The notes under the pieces are model-generated. The model did not search any database and was not told the DNA's origin. It saw nothing but the letters and a program-made list of their open reading frames with translations. Positions 9,122 to 17,590 of a stretch of 64,000 bases of DNA are shown here, one piece after another. How positions within the stretch are numbered: position 1 is the first letter of the stretch; every line of letters starts with the position of its first letter. The position numbers and the translations under genes were made by a program. Source of the DNA: a bacterium (GTDB lineage: Bacteria > Bdellovibrionota_B > Oligoflexia > Silvanigrellales > Silvanigrellaceae); the NCBI GenBank assembly GCA_009918675.1, contig RGDM01000009.1:1-64000 (forward strand), read 5' to 3'.

Positions 9122-10075
9122 ATGCGCCTTCTGCGCTTCATTCTACGCCGTCTTATGCTTGCCGTGGTTACACTTCTAACCCTTTTTACGCTGACGTTTT
9201 TCCTCATGCGTGCAGTTCCAGGCGACCCTCTGACACGCACCAAAGAAATTCCGGAAGAAACGCGCAAAAACCTCGAAGAGCGCTATGGCCTCGATAAACC
9301 ACTGCACAAGCAATACTTGCTGCAAATGGAGCGCATCTTTATTCATGGCGACTTCGGAACAAGCTTTCGAACCGTTGGACGTGAAGTGAACGATATTATC
9401 CGTGAGCAATTCCCCGTCAGTGCATCGGTGGGACTTGTCTCAGTTTTGATCGGCGTGCTCACTGGCGTAGCACTCGGCATCGTCGCCGCACTGAACCGCA
9501 ATGGAATCATCGACCGTTTTGCAATGTTTCTTTGCGTTGCTGGCATTTCTGTTCCCTCGTTCCTTTTTGCCTTTATTTTCCAATACTGCTTGGCTGTTTA
9601 TCCGCTGACCGTCTTGAAATTTAATCCAGACACTTGGCTGCGCCCTGCAGGATGGGGAGAGGCGCGCGACTTTGTCATGCCTTCAATCACCCTTGCACTT
9701 GGAATTATCGCATCAATTACCCGCATGCTGAAAAGCCAAATGATTGAAGTTGGCTTTTCGGAATATATCAAAACCGCAAAAGCCAAAGGCGTTTCTTTGG
9801 TGCGCTTGGTGGTGTTGCATCAAATCCGCAATGCCATTTTGCCTATTGTCTCAATCATTTTCCCGATGCTTGTTTTCACAATGTCTGGATCACTCATCAT
9901 TGAAGCTGGATTCGGGATTCCAGGATTAGGTCGCGCCTATATGACCTCCATCCAAAATTCCGACTACAACGTCATCATGGGGCTGACGGTGTTTTTTGGC
10001 GGATTCCTCATTATCGCCAACCTCATTACTGACATCCTCTATGGTGTGATTGACCCACGCATTCGCGTCGGTTGA
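9122..10075 (+). CDS. oppB: Oligopeptide ABC importer permease OppB
   Basis: A 317-residue inner-membrane permease of the binding-protein-dependent class with about six helices. The start FILRRLMLAVVTLLTLFTL is the typical OppB/DppB first helix, followed by AVPGDP. The EAA-type cytoplasmic loop that contacts the ATPases reads IKTAKAKGVS. ATG at 9122 is chosen because GAGGA lies 8 bases upstream and it begins just before the first helix; the frame is open 29 codons further, through hairpin sequence, without family support. OppB pairs with OppC. The next gene follows within 15 bases. Confidence 0.95.
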   Translation: MRLLRFILRRLMLAVVTLLTLFTLTFFLMRAVPGDPLTRTKEIPEETRKNLEERYGLDKPLHKQYLLQMERIFIHGDFGTSFRTVGREVNDIIREQFPVSASVGLVSVLIGVLTGVALGIVAALNRNGIIDRFAMFLCVAGISVPSFLFAFIFQYCLAVYPLTVLKFNPDTWLRPAGWGEARDFVMPSITLALGIIASITRMLKSQMIEVGFSEYIKTAKAKGVSLVRLVVLHQIRNAILPIVSIIFPMLVFTMSGSLIIEAGFGIPGLGRAYMTSIQNSDYNVIMGLTVFFGGFLIIANLITDILYGVIDPRIRVG

Positions 10076-10089
10076 AAGGGACCCCAATT

Positions 10090-11577
10090 ATGAATCAGCG
10101 CAATCAATCACCGCATGCAGCAACTGCTGATGATGTTCTTTCGGGCGAACTCTTCAAGCCGCAACCCGCACAAGGCTCAAGTGCTGAACAGCTCAGCCGA
10201 CCTGTGGTGGGTTATTGGAAAGACGCACTTCTTCGCTTGTCGAAGAACCGCATCGCTGTTTTTTCACTCACGCTTATCTTGTTCGTTGCTCTCGTTGGAA
10301 TCGTGGGGCCATTTTTCTTCCCCAAAACAAACGACGATACCGCATACGAGAACGCGCAAAATCTGAACTTTTTGAACCAATCGCCAACTTTCGGCGAAAA
10401 ACTTCTTGTCACCGAAGATTCTCCCGCCGCTCTTGAGGAGCTTGTCAAAGAAAACTTCGACGACAAGGCTCCCTTGTTGAAAGCAGATCTCCTCAAAGCG
10501 CCAGCACAACTGTCTGTGCGCGGGCTCGCAACGGTGAACGGAGTGAGTTTGCAATGGGAACCCATCCTCGGTGTTTCTGGATATCAAGTGTATCGCACCG
10601 TTGTTGCAGGACAGCCGATTTCTCTCGAAGATGTAAGCAAAGATCCAAGTGTGCGTGGCCTCCAAGTAGGAACCGTCAGCAACCCTGCTCAATATACATT
10701 CACGGATGGCTCCGGTCTCAACCCTGCCGAACGTTACATTTACTCTGTTGTTGCCTTCGTCACCGATCCCGCAACCCAAGAAGAGCTTGTCTCCACAGAT
10801 GCAGCGGCACTTGAAGTTGGCCTCACACAAACAATCTCCCTAACCGACGCCGCATCCTTAAAAACAGATGTGCAAGCAGGCGATACGATCCGTGGGCATA
10901 AACACATCTTCGGAACTGATGCGCTCGGCCGCGACATTTTTTCGCGGATGGTCTCGGGCACGCGCATCGACTTCTTCCTGGCCCTTCTTGTACCCACCGT
11001 CTCATTGCTGTTCGGCCTCTGTTACGGCGCGATCTCCGGATTGATGGGCGGCAAGGTCGACATGATTCTCATGCGCATTGTTGAAATCCTCGATACCCTG
11101 CCTGAGCTTCTCTTGCTTGTGTTGATCCAAGTGGCCATTGGCAAAGGCGTGAGCAGCTTGGTGATTGCTCTGTGTGCGTTTTCTTGGACAGGATACGCCC
11201 GAGTCTTGCGTGGCGAAGTGTTGCGCCTGCGAGAAATCGAATTTGTCCACGCGAGCCGTTTGCTTGGTGCGCCATTGATGTCGATTATTTTTCGCCATGT
11301 TGCTCCCAATCTGCTTGGCGTGATCATCGTGATGTGGTCGGCGCATATTCCGCGCATCATCACTTCAGAGGCGTTCCTCTCGTTGTTTGGTCTTGGCGTG
11401 GAAGCGCCTATGGCAACATGGGGAACTGTTCTGCAAGACGCGGCTGTTCACTTCCAGCAATATCCTGCGCAGTTCTTCTTGCCAGCGGCTGTTTTGGCAG
11501 CAACTCTGCTTGCCTTCTACACGCTCGGTGATGCTCTGCGTGATGCGTTTGATCCGAAGCTGCGGGGTCGCGACTGA
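10090..11577 (+). CDS. oppC: Oligopeptide ABC importer permease OppC with a large fibronectin-III-like insertion
   Basis: The 495-residue product is far longer than the roughly 300 residues usual for OppC. After a cytoplasmic N-terminus and the first membrane helix (about residues 54-77), about 190 residues precede the conserved FGTDALGRDIFSR motif (274-286). The normal five-helix permease core with the EAA loop (VHASRLLGAPLMS) follows. Residues about 138-245 of the insertion look like a fibronectin type III domain: VSLQWEPILGVSGYQVYR, then a strand and AERYIYSVVAFV. By topology the insertion faces the periplasm, where it could contact OppA, substrate or the wall. ATG at 10090 has an AAAGGGA site; an in-frame TTG at 10072 is less likely. 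Confidence 0.93.
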   Translation: MNQRNQSPHAATADDVLSGELFKPQPAQGSSAEQLSRPVVGYWKDALLRLSKNRIAVFSLTLILFVALVGIVGPFFFPKTNDDTAYENAQNLNFLNQSPTFGEKLLVTEDSPAALEELVKENFDDKAPLLKADLLKAPAQLSVRGLATVNGVSLQWEPILGVSGYQVYRTVVAGQPISLEDVSKDPSVRGLQVGTVSNPAQYTFTDGSGLNPAERYIYSVVAFVTDPATQEELVSTDAAALEVGLTQTISLTDAASLKTDVQAGDTIRGHKHIFGTDALGRDIFSRMVSGTRIDFFLALLVPTVSLLFGLCYGAISGLMGGKVDMILMRIVEILDTLPELLLLVLIQVAIGKGVSSLVIALCAFSWTGYARVLRGEVLRLREIEFVHASRLLGAPLMSIIFRHVAPNLLGVIIVMWSAHIPRIITSEAFLSLFGLGVEAPMATWGTVLQDAAVHFQQYPAQFFLPAAVLAATLLAFYTLGDALRDAFDPKLRGRD

Positions 11578-11627
11578 CCCTTTGCAAGGTCTCGCACACA
11601 CGCTCCACAGCACTCGAGGAGAAAGAA

Positions 11628-12707
11628 ATGCAAAATTACCAAACTTCGAACAACAGCCAATCCATCGGCGCCATTCAACCTGTCGTTCTGGAAGTGCAGA
11701 ACCTCTCGGTGAACTTTCGAGTCTATGGTGGACAAGTTTATGCCGTGCGGGATGTCTCGTTTAACGTGCGCGCTGGCGAATGCTTGTGCATTGTCGGCGA
11801 ATCAGGGTCTGGAAAATCGGTGACAGTGCAATCGATGATGGGCCTGTCGAGCGGAAAGATCACCGCAGGAAAAGCATTTTTAAACGGTCAAGAGCTTATC
11901 GCCATGAGCAATCGCGAGCGACGTAACGTGCTTGGCAAAGAGATTGCAATGATTTTTCAGGATCCGCTTGCGAGCCTGAACCCGACCATGACCATTGGTG
12001 ATCAAATTGAAGAATCACTCAAACTCCACACCACTCTGAACCGTGCACAACGCAAAGAACGTGTCGTTGAGCTTTTGGAACTTGTTCGAATACCAGAACC
12101 ACGGCGGCGCGTGGAACAATTTCCACACGAGTTGTCGGGCGGCATGCGCCAGCGCGTCATGATTGCAATGGCGTTAGCATGCAATCCAAAAGTCCTGATT
12201 GCCGACGAACCCACCACCGCGCTGGACGTAACAATTCAAGCGCAAATCCTCACCCTGATTCAAGAACTCGCACGTAAATTCAACATGGCGACAATCCTAA
12301 TCACCCACGATCTCGGTGTGGTTGCGCAAATGGCCGACAGAGTTGCGGTGATGTACGCTGGAAAAATTGTTGAAGAAGGACCCGTCGACGACGTCTTTTA
12401 TGCATCAAAACATCCCTATACTGTTGGCCTCAAAAGGGCGATGCCCAAAGACACAGGCTCAGTGAGCGACCCACTTCAGCCGATCCCAGGAACTCCTCCA
12501 GATCTTTTCGCACCACCGCCTGGTTGTGCTTTTGCAGCGCGCTGCTCGGCGGCCATGTCAATCTGTCATCGCAAACAACCACCAGAACAAAAAAACGGAG
12601 CGTTGCGCGCATCGTGCTGGTTGCATCATGAAAACGCGACACAATATTTGAAATCTTCGGGCGTCAGTCCGTTTAAAGCGCCTGCTCAGGAGGGACATCC
12701 ATCGTGA
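11628..12707 (+). CDS. oppD: Oligopeptide ABC importer ATP-binding protein OppD
   Basis: A 359-residue ABC ATPase that powers peptide import with OppF. Walker A is GESGSGKS, the signature is LSGGMRQRV, Walker B is VLIADEPTTALD and the switch His lies in ITHDLG. The C-terminal oligopeptide-transporter domain keeps the cysteine pattern GCAFAARC...SIC, which in related proteins can hold an Fe-S cluster. GAGGAG precedes the ATG. Its TGA overlaps the GTG start of oppF, which indicates coupled translation. Confidence 0.96.
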   Translation: MQNYQTSNNSQSIGAIQPVVLEVQNLSVNFRVYGGQVYAVRDVSFNVRAGECLCIVGESGSGKSVTVQSMMGLSSGKITAGKAFLNGQELIAMSNRERRNVLGKEIAMIFQDPLASLNPTMTIGDQIEESLKLHTTLNRAQRKERVVELLELVRIPEPRRRVEQFPHELSGGMRQRVMIAMALACNPKVLIADEPTTALDVTIQAQILTLIQELARKFNMATILITHDLGVVAQMADRVAVMYAGKIVEEGPVDDVFYASKHPYTVGLKRAMPKDTGSVSDPLQPIPGTPPDLFAPPPGCAFAARCSAAMSICHRKQPPEQKNGALRASCWLHHENATQYLKSSGVSPFKAPAQEGHPS

Positions 12708-13669
12708 GTCAGCCTCAGCCATTGATTGAAATCAAAAATCTCAGCAAATATTTCGACCTCGGGCGCGGCGCAAAACTGCATGCAGTTGATGACGTCAGCC
12801 TAACCATCAACAAAGGCGAAACGCTCGGTCTTGTCGGTGAATCGGGTTGCGGTAAATCGACGCTCGGACGTGTCCTTGTTCGCATGTACGATCAAACCGC
12901 CGGCTCTTATGTTTTTGATGGCAAAAATGTTCCTGCCCATCTCAATTTCGCTCAGCGGAAAAGTTTTTCTCGACAAGCGCAGATGATCTTCCAAGATCCC
13001 TACCAATCACTCAATCCACGCATGACTGTTGGCGACATCATCTCAGAAGGTCCTGCGATTCACGGTGAGTGGCAGGGCGAAGCGCGTAAAACAGAAGTCA
13101 TGCGGTGGTTGAATCGAGTTGGCTTAGTTGCTGAACATGCAATGCGATTTCCGCACGAATTCTCGGGCGGACAACGTCAGCGCATTGGAATCGCCCGCTC
13201 GCTCGCCCTCAATCCACGCTTCGTGGTTTGCGATGAGCCTATTTCCGCACTCGACGTTTCGGTTCAGGCTCAAGTGGTCACTTTGCTGCAAGATCTGCAG
13301 CGTGAGTTTGGCCTCACCTACTTGTTTATCGCCCACAGTCTCAGCATGGTCCGATATATTTCGACTCGCATGGCTGTCATGTACCTGGGTAAGGTTGTTG
13401 AACTTGGGCCAAGCGAAGAGCTCTACAGCAATCCTCTCCACCCCTACTCAGAAGCTCTCATTGCGGCGAATCCGTTCCCTGATCCAAAACTCGAGCGCAC
13501 GCGCGAGCATAAATTGCTGGGCGGTGAGATCACGAGCCCGGTTAATCCAAAACCGGGCTGCAGATTTGCCAATCGCTGTCCAATTGCCACCGATAAATGC
13601 CGCGCTGAAACGCCCGTGCTGAAAGAATCCAAGCCCGGCAGATTTGTCGCCTGCCATTATCGCTCATAG
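12704..13669 (+). CDS. oppF: Oligopeptide ABC importer ATP-binding protein OppF
   Basis: A 321-residue ABC ATPase, partner of OppD. Walker [10 protein letters not shown], signature [10 protein letters not shown], Walker [13 protein letters not shown] and the C-terminal cysteine cluster [15 protein letters not shown] are all present. The GTG start overlaps the oppD stop (GTGA). It is the last gene of the opp cluster; no canonical terminator is visible in the 70 bases before the next gene. Confidence 0.96.
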   Translation: MSQPQPLIEIKNLSKYFDLGRGAKLHAVDDVSLTINKGETLGLVGESGCGKSTLGRVLVRMYDQTAGSYVFDGKNVPAHLNFAQRKSFSRQAQMIFQDPYQSLNPRMTVGDIISEGPAIHGEWQGEARKTEVMRWLNRVGLVAEHAMRFPHEFSGGQRQRIGIARSLALNPRFVVCDEPISALDVSVQAQVVTLLQDLQREFGLTYLFIAHSLSMVRYISTRMAVMYLGKVVELGPSEELYSNPLHPYSEALIAANPFPDPKLERTREHKLLGGEITSPVNPKPGCRFANRCPIATDKCRAETPVLKESKPGRFVACHYRS

Positions 13670-13693
13670 CTCAAGCGTGCCGCCCACGAACAA

Positions 13694-13729
13694 CTCCTCT
13701 CAGCCTAGACTCATGCTAGGCCCGAGGAG
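13694..13729 (+). promoter_or_regulatory. Hairpin sequestering the Shine-Dalgarno of the lipoprotein gene
   Basis: CTCCTC at 13694-13699 can pair with GAGGAG at 13724-13729, which is the ribosome-binding site of the gene starting at 13741. A second helix, GCCTAG at 13703-13708 with CTAGGC at 13716-13721, stacks inside across a small internal loop and closes a 7-base loop. The 12 base pairs would hide the ribosome site, as in RNA thermometers and other translational switches. Function is inferred from base pairing only. Confidence 0.5.
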
Positions 13730-13740
13730 GCATTCAAATC

Positions 13741-14964
13741 ATGGCACAAACAAATCAGAATTTTAGACCCGAAGAAAAGATGAATATACAGCGCAGCACG
13801 TGTGCGCCACTTCTCACCGGTGTTGTGGCGTTGTCATCGCTCGCCATGGGTGCATGCGGGATTCTTGATGCATACAAAAATCACGAGAAAAAATGCAAAC
13901 TCAACTGTACAAGCGAAGATAGCAGCAAAGCTCAGGCGCAGCCCTTCAATTTCGACCTAACCTATTGGAATCAATCCACGCCGCGGTCAAAATTGGATCC
14001 TTCCACAGAGGTCGTTCCCCTGTTGCGCAGCAATCCATTTAAAATTCTCGCAAACGCATTAAAAACCGTCTCGGAAGACACCCTTCAGGCGAAGCAGGCA
14101 ATTGCAGTCACGCCGCTCACTGCGCAAGCCGAATGCCTAAAAAATGTTTTCACCGCTGCGCTGTCGAAAACTGCGTCTCGCAGCGAAGCTAAACTCGACT
14201 ACGGTCAATGTGTTGATCATGCAAAACTTGAAGAAAAACTGAACGCATCGCGCAATACGGCGACGGATGGCAAAATTCGAGTTATTGAGCTCGACTCAGC
14301 CATTCAATTAATCACTCTTGGCAGCTTACCGTTGGCAAATGGCGGAGATGCGCTCCTGGACGCGGAAAAAGGCGTAGATTTGCCTACGACATTCCCGTTC
14401 CGTTCCTTGCGTGCCAGCGAACTGCAGGATCCCACAGCAATTAAAAATCTTTCATTCCATCTGATTCGAGGCACGGTCCAAGGCACTGCAATTGAGCGCT
14501 CTTCGTCGGCAACGATCCTGAAAAAAGCGTGGGGACTTCTGTACGCAGGTCTTGATGAACGTCAGCCACTGAAGGTGGAATGGTCGCCCTCTGCTGGGAA
14601 AGTTAAATTGGTAGGAAGTCTGGCAACTCTCAGCGCCTCGTTCCAGCGTCCTACCACCCAAACTCAATGGGATGCGTTTGGCTATAGCCGGGAATTTATC
14701 TTTGCAGATTTTGTCGTCAGTGGCAGCGGCCTTGAGCTCAATTCGCAGCTGGGCTGGAGCGAACAGATGACCATGTCTGGAAGCTATTTTTTACGAATGA
14801 ATGGTGACCTTGTTGATGCGGGTGGCAACGGTAGCCAGCTCTTCCATATGCAGGCTCTTGATAAGCCGTGCATGCTAAGCGTTGGACTAGTCACAGGCTT
14901 CCAAGGCGAAACGCCCGTGGAACAACCATTAGGGCAAATGACCATCTGCGGGAACAGCAATTGA
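13741..14964 (+). CDS. Lipoprotein of unknown function
   Basis: The 407-residue product has a hydrophobic signal segment ending in the lipobox LAMGAC, so it is probably lipidated. ATG at 13741 has the strong GAGGAGG site but gives a long polar n-region; the ATG at 13780, with a weaker site, would give a more standard lipoprotein signal and 394 residues. The mature part has scattered cysteines, including one in KCKLNC just after the anchor. The C-terminal half looks beta-rich, with a final CMLSV...TICG segment. No family is recognised. The ribosome site lies in a potential hairpin. Confidence 0.75.
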   Translation: MAQTNQNFRPEEKMNIQRSTCAPLLTGVVALSSLAMGACGILDAYKNHEKKCKLNCTSEDSSKAQAQPFNFDLTYWNQSTPRSKLDPSTEVVPLLRSNPFKILANALKTVSEDTLQAKQAIAVTPLTAQAECLKNVFTAALSKTASRSEAKLDYGQCVDHAKLEEKLNASRNTATDGKIRVIELDSAIQLITLGSLPLANGGDALLDAEKGVDLPTTFPFRSLRASELQDPTAIKNLSFHLIRGTVQGTAIERSSSATILKKAWGLLYAGLDERQPLKVEWSPSAGKVKLVGSLATLSASFQRPTTQTQWDAFGYSREFIFADFVVSGSGLELNSQLGWSEQMTMSGSYFLRMNGDLVDAGGNGSQLFHMQALDKPCMLSVGLVTGFQGETPVEQPLGQMTICGNSN

Positions 14965-14971
14965 TGGAATT

Positions 14972-14992
14972 GAGGGCTCGGAAAAGAGCCTC
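14972..14992 (+). terminator. Weak terminator-like hairpin
   Basis: GAGGGCTC at 14972-14979 pairs with GAGCCTC at 14986-14992 with one bulged G and a short A-rich loop. It lies just after the lipoprotein stop, but no U-tract follows, so termination would be inefficient or factor-dependent. Confidence 0.35.
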
Positions 14993-15107
14993 TGAATCTC
15001 GACAGCGCGACCCTTGTAATTTTAACTTTGTCTGTGCTAGTCTTCGCTGATTGATCGAGTTTTCCAAGAAAATTCGCAGGTTAAAAACGGCTTTCGGGGG
15101 AAAAACC

Positions 15108-15824
15108 TTGAACCCTAATTATGAAATCCTTGAGCAAATCTATCGGCTTGATATTGACGCGGGCGTAGCCACTATGGACTGGCGAAACGCTCAAAAAGAG
15201 CTAAACGAACTGGCCAAACGCACCAAAGCCAGCGAAGATCTTATCAACAAAACCAAGACTGACATGGCGTTTCTAGAAGGCGAATTGCGGCGTCAATACA
15301 AGCGCGCAGATGAACTTGAAGAGCGAAAAGCCGAGCGTTCAGGCAAGTTATTCAGTGCCCGCAATGACGATGAACATCGTGCACTAAAGCGCGAAGTCGA
15401 CAACCTTGATCGCGATCTTCGCGATTCAACGCGCCGAACAGAAGAAACCGAACTCCGCATCGAGCAACTCAAAACAATATTGATTAAAGCTGAGTCGGAG
15501 CTCAAAGAGTCGCTTTCTGCGACCGCTGATGAACGACAAAAAGCGCAAGACGCAGAAAATCGTTCTTCAGGTCGATTGAACGAGATTGGTGGCGTGCGGC
15601 AAACCTATCTGGCACGACTCGAAGATCGCATTGGCCAACATTATGTCCGTATCTCGAAACTCACTCGGAATCCGAACGGTCCGGTGACTCGGGTTGTTGC
15701 TGGAGCTTGTGGAAACTGTCACTTGAGCTTGTCACCACAGCTTCTGAACAACATGGCTCGCGGCAAAGACATCGAGTTTTGCCCAAGCTGCAATCACATT
15801 CTTCTGCCGCATCAGCAAAGCTAA
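15108..15824 (+). CDS. Coiled-coil protein with C-terminal C4 zinc ribbon
   Basis: The product (238 residues from the TTG at 15108) is a long Lys/Glu-rich antiparallel coiled coil followed by a zinc ribbon with CGNC (Cys201, Cys204) and CPSC (Cys225, Cys228). This is the zf-RING_7/DUF164 architecture, widespread and often annotated as nucleic-acid binding, with a chaperone-like role reported for some homologues. No ATG fits: the TTG at 15108 lies after GGGGG, while a TTG at 15051 would add 19 residues. The next gene is convergent. Confidence 0.85.
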   Translation: MNPNYEILEQIYRLDIDAGVATMDWRNAQKELNELAKRTKASEDLINKTKTDMAFLEGELRRQYKRADELEERKAERSGKLFSARNDDEHRALKREVDNLDRDLRDSTRRTEETELRIEQLKTILIKAESELKESLSATADERQKAQDAENRSSGRLNEIGGVRQTYLARLEDRIGQHYVRISKLTRNPNGPVTRVVAGACGNCHLSLSPQLLNNMARGKDIEFCPSCNHILLPHQQS

Positions 15825-15843
15825 TAGCTTTTACAGCAAGGCA

Positions 15844-16587
15844 TCACAGATAAAAATGTGATGTCTGTCTTTCCATGCTAAATCTCAGCAAAAATTTATC
15901 GAGAAGACGTTGCGCTTGTGGGCCCATGCCTACGAATCTAACTCCAACACCTTTTGGTGTGTGTCTCACCACTTCGCCCTGCACCCGCAATGCCTTGCCT
16001 TCAACTGTAAAACTCAATTGAATCATTGCTCCCACTTGCAAAGTGGCATGGTCGTCAAGTGCAATGTGTATTCCTTCACTACTGACATCCAAAGTCGTTG
16101 CCTTTAGGGAATGGCCATTCCAGATAACATCGACATCCAAGGCTTGATGCACGCGCTCGGTGTCACGCGACTTTTGTGCAGACAACTTTTTTATCTCTTT
16201 CAAATACCGCGGCCGTGGTGCAGGTTTGGTGATAAATGCGCTGGCACCCACAGCAGTTGCTGCTTTCTTCAGAGCAACATCTCCAGAAACACTTGTCACA
16301 ATCACCTTGACGTCGCGATTGCGCGAATTTTTCCTCAAAATGGGAATCAACTCGATTCCTTTGCGCTTGGCAAAACCGGCATCAACAATCACCACATCAA
16401 CCCATTCGCGGGAAATCAACGACTCTGATTCGCTGACTGAAGACCCTGCCAAAACATTGAAACCAACACTGGCAAAGTAACTTCTCTCGATATCTGCTGT
16501 TACACTGACATCTTCAATCAAGAGCAACGTCACTTTTTCCGCGTGCGGCGATCCTTGCGGCGATTTGATTGATTCGGCAGCTGCCAT
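15844..16587 (-). CDS. Response-regulator receiver plus PilZ protein
   Basis: A 247-residue two-domain protein. Residues about 18-133 form a receiver domain with acidic pair E25/D26, phospho-acceptor D69 (VIVDAGF), T98 and K121. Residues about 145-235 form a PilZ-like domain with DVSSEG and a late GVGVRFVG strand. It should link a sensor kinase to a c-di-GMP output. ATG at 16587 has AAGGA 8 bases upstream; the frame stays open for 108 codons further, but that region overlaps the divergent HAD gene and is not supported. A FliA-like promoter candidate lies at 16643-16669. Confidence 0.88.
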   Translation of the reverse strand: MAAAESIKSPQGSPHAEKVTLLLIEDVSVTADIERSYFASVGFNVLAGSSVSESESLISREWVDVVIVDAGFAKRKGIELIPILRKNSRNRDVKVIVTSVSGDVALKKAATAVGASAFITKPAPRPRYLKEIKKLSAQKSRDTERVHQALDVDVIWNGHSLKATTLDVSSEGIHIALDDHATLQVGAMIQLSFTVEGKALRVQGEVVRHTPKGVGVRFVGMGPQAQRLLDKFLLRFSMERQTSHFYL

Positions 16588-16642
16588 GGCGTAAATCCTT
16601 CCAAGAAAAAGACACTTGAGATCACATGCCATCCATGTTGGG

Positions 16643-16669
16643 GGTTCGGAGTCTTGTGTCGCAACTTTA
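16643..16669 (-). promoter_or_regulatory. Candidate FliA (sigma-28) type promoter for the REC-PilZ gene
   Basis: Read on the minus strand, TAAAGTTG is a near-perfect -35 element of the flagellar sigma class. TAAA is followed after 15 bases by TCCGAACC, which keeps the CCGA core of the -10 element. The site ends about 55 bases before the start codon. The -35 is good and the -10 partial; the motif was found by eye. Confidence 0.4.
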
Positions 16670-16681
16670 GGGTGAAAATCT

Positions 16682-17575
16682 ATGTGGCCTCGCCTATCCC
16701 CAAATGATCTCGAACTTTTTGAGCCATTCCGGGCCCCTAACGAGAATTCTTCAGCGCCGCTCAAGGCCATCTTCTTTGATATTGGTAGTGTCCTGATCGA
16801 CCTCGATTGGGACTCTTTTTTCGCCCGCCAACATGAACTTAACCCCGACAAAAAGAATTTTTCGGTGGATACCATGATGGCACGGGTCCGCGAGAACCAA
16901 TTGATGGTCAAATGGTGTACGGGACAAGTCGGACCTTTTGCCTATATTCAAGGGATGCTTGAGGCTGCGGGCCATGCGCCGGAAACAGCGCATCGTCTCG
17001 CGTTGGGATTAGACCGCTTGAGCAATGGTGTCTTTGCTCCAGCGCTTGTCAAAGAATTAAGTAGCCTGATCGTTGGTCCAGCACGCCCCAGAGTTGTTCG
17101 CTTGATTCAAAGACTGCGCAAACATGGATATATTGTTGGTGCACTCAGCAATGCCACACCGTGGCACGAAAGCGACATCATGCGAACCACGTCTTTGCAC
17201 GAACTTTTTGATGTTGTTTTATTCAGCCAAGACGTTGGAACCGAAAAGCCCGATCCACACATTTACAAGGCCGCATTCGAGGCCGCGCAGAGACTCTCGT
17301 TGCTTCGCGACGGTACGAAGTCAACTTCGGCGACCGAAACCCTGACTCCGGCGCAGTTGGCATTTGTTGATGACACTCCAATCAATATCCATGCGGCACG
17401 TGCGTTAGGTTGGCAAGCAAGCTTGGTTTGTTTACTTAAAGATGAACACCTCAATCGCGTTCACAGTCTCCCACCGGATGAGCTCGCGCAGTTGTCAACC
17501 GAAGCAAAAAACCTTGTCTTTGGTGAACATGCCGCGCAACGGGTTGAGAGTTTATTTGTTAATCTTTTGAGCTGA
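16682..17575 (+). CDS. HAD-superfamily hydrolase (IA subfamily)
   Basis: A 297-residue cytoplasmic HAD phosphatase-like protein. Motif I is FFDIGSVLID (catalytic Asp), motif II is LSNA, motif III is the Lys of EKPDP and motif IV is FVDD. The D-x-G variant of motif I is common in the YihX/epoxide-hydrolase-like branch. A 20-residue insertion rich in Ser/Thr lies between motifs III and IV. AGGGTGA precedes the ATG. murI follows within 15 bases, so the two are probably co-transcribed. The substrate is not deducible. Confidence 0.9.
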   Translation: MWPRLSPNDLELFEPFRAPNENSSAPLKAIFFDIGSVLIDLDWDSFFARQHELNPDKKNFSVDTMMARVRENQLMVKWCTGQVGPFAYIQGMLEAAGHAPETAHRLALGLDRLSNGVFAPALVKELSSLIVGPARPRVVRLIQRLRKHGYIVGALSNATPWHESDIMRTTSLHELFDVVLFSQDVGTEKPDPHIYKAAFEAAQRLSLLRDGTKSTSATETLTPAQLAFVDDTPINIHAARALGWQASLVCLLKDEHLNRVHSLPPDELAQLSTEAKNLVFGEHAAQRVESLFVNLLS

Positions 17576-17590
17576 AAAAGGCCTGAACTG

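Noticed and set aside
15840-15862. Inverted repeat CATCACA/TGTGATG as a terminator
   Set aside because: It has no T-tract on either strand and overlaps the end of the REC-PilZ coding sequence.
16588-16911. 108-codon N-terminal extension of the REC-PilZ protein
   Set aside because: It would overlap the divergent HAD gene and its promoter region; the receiver domain begins normally after ATG 16587.
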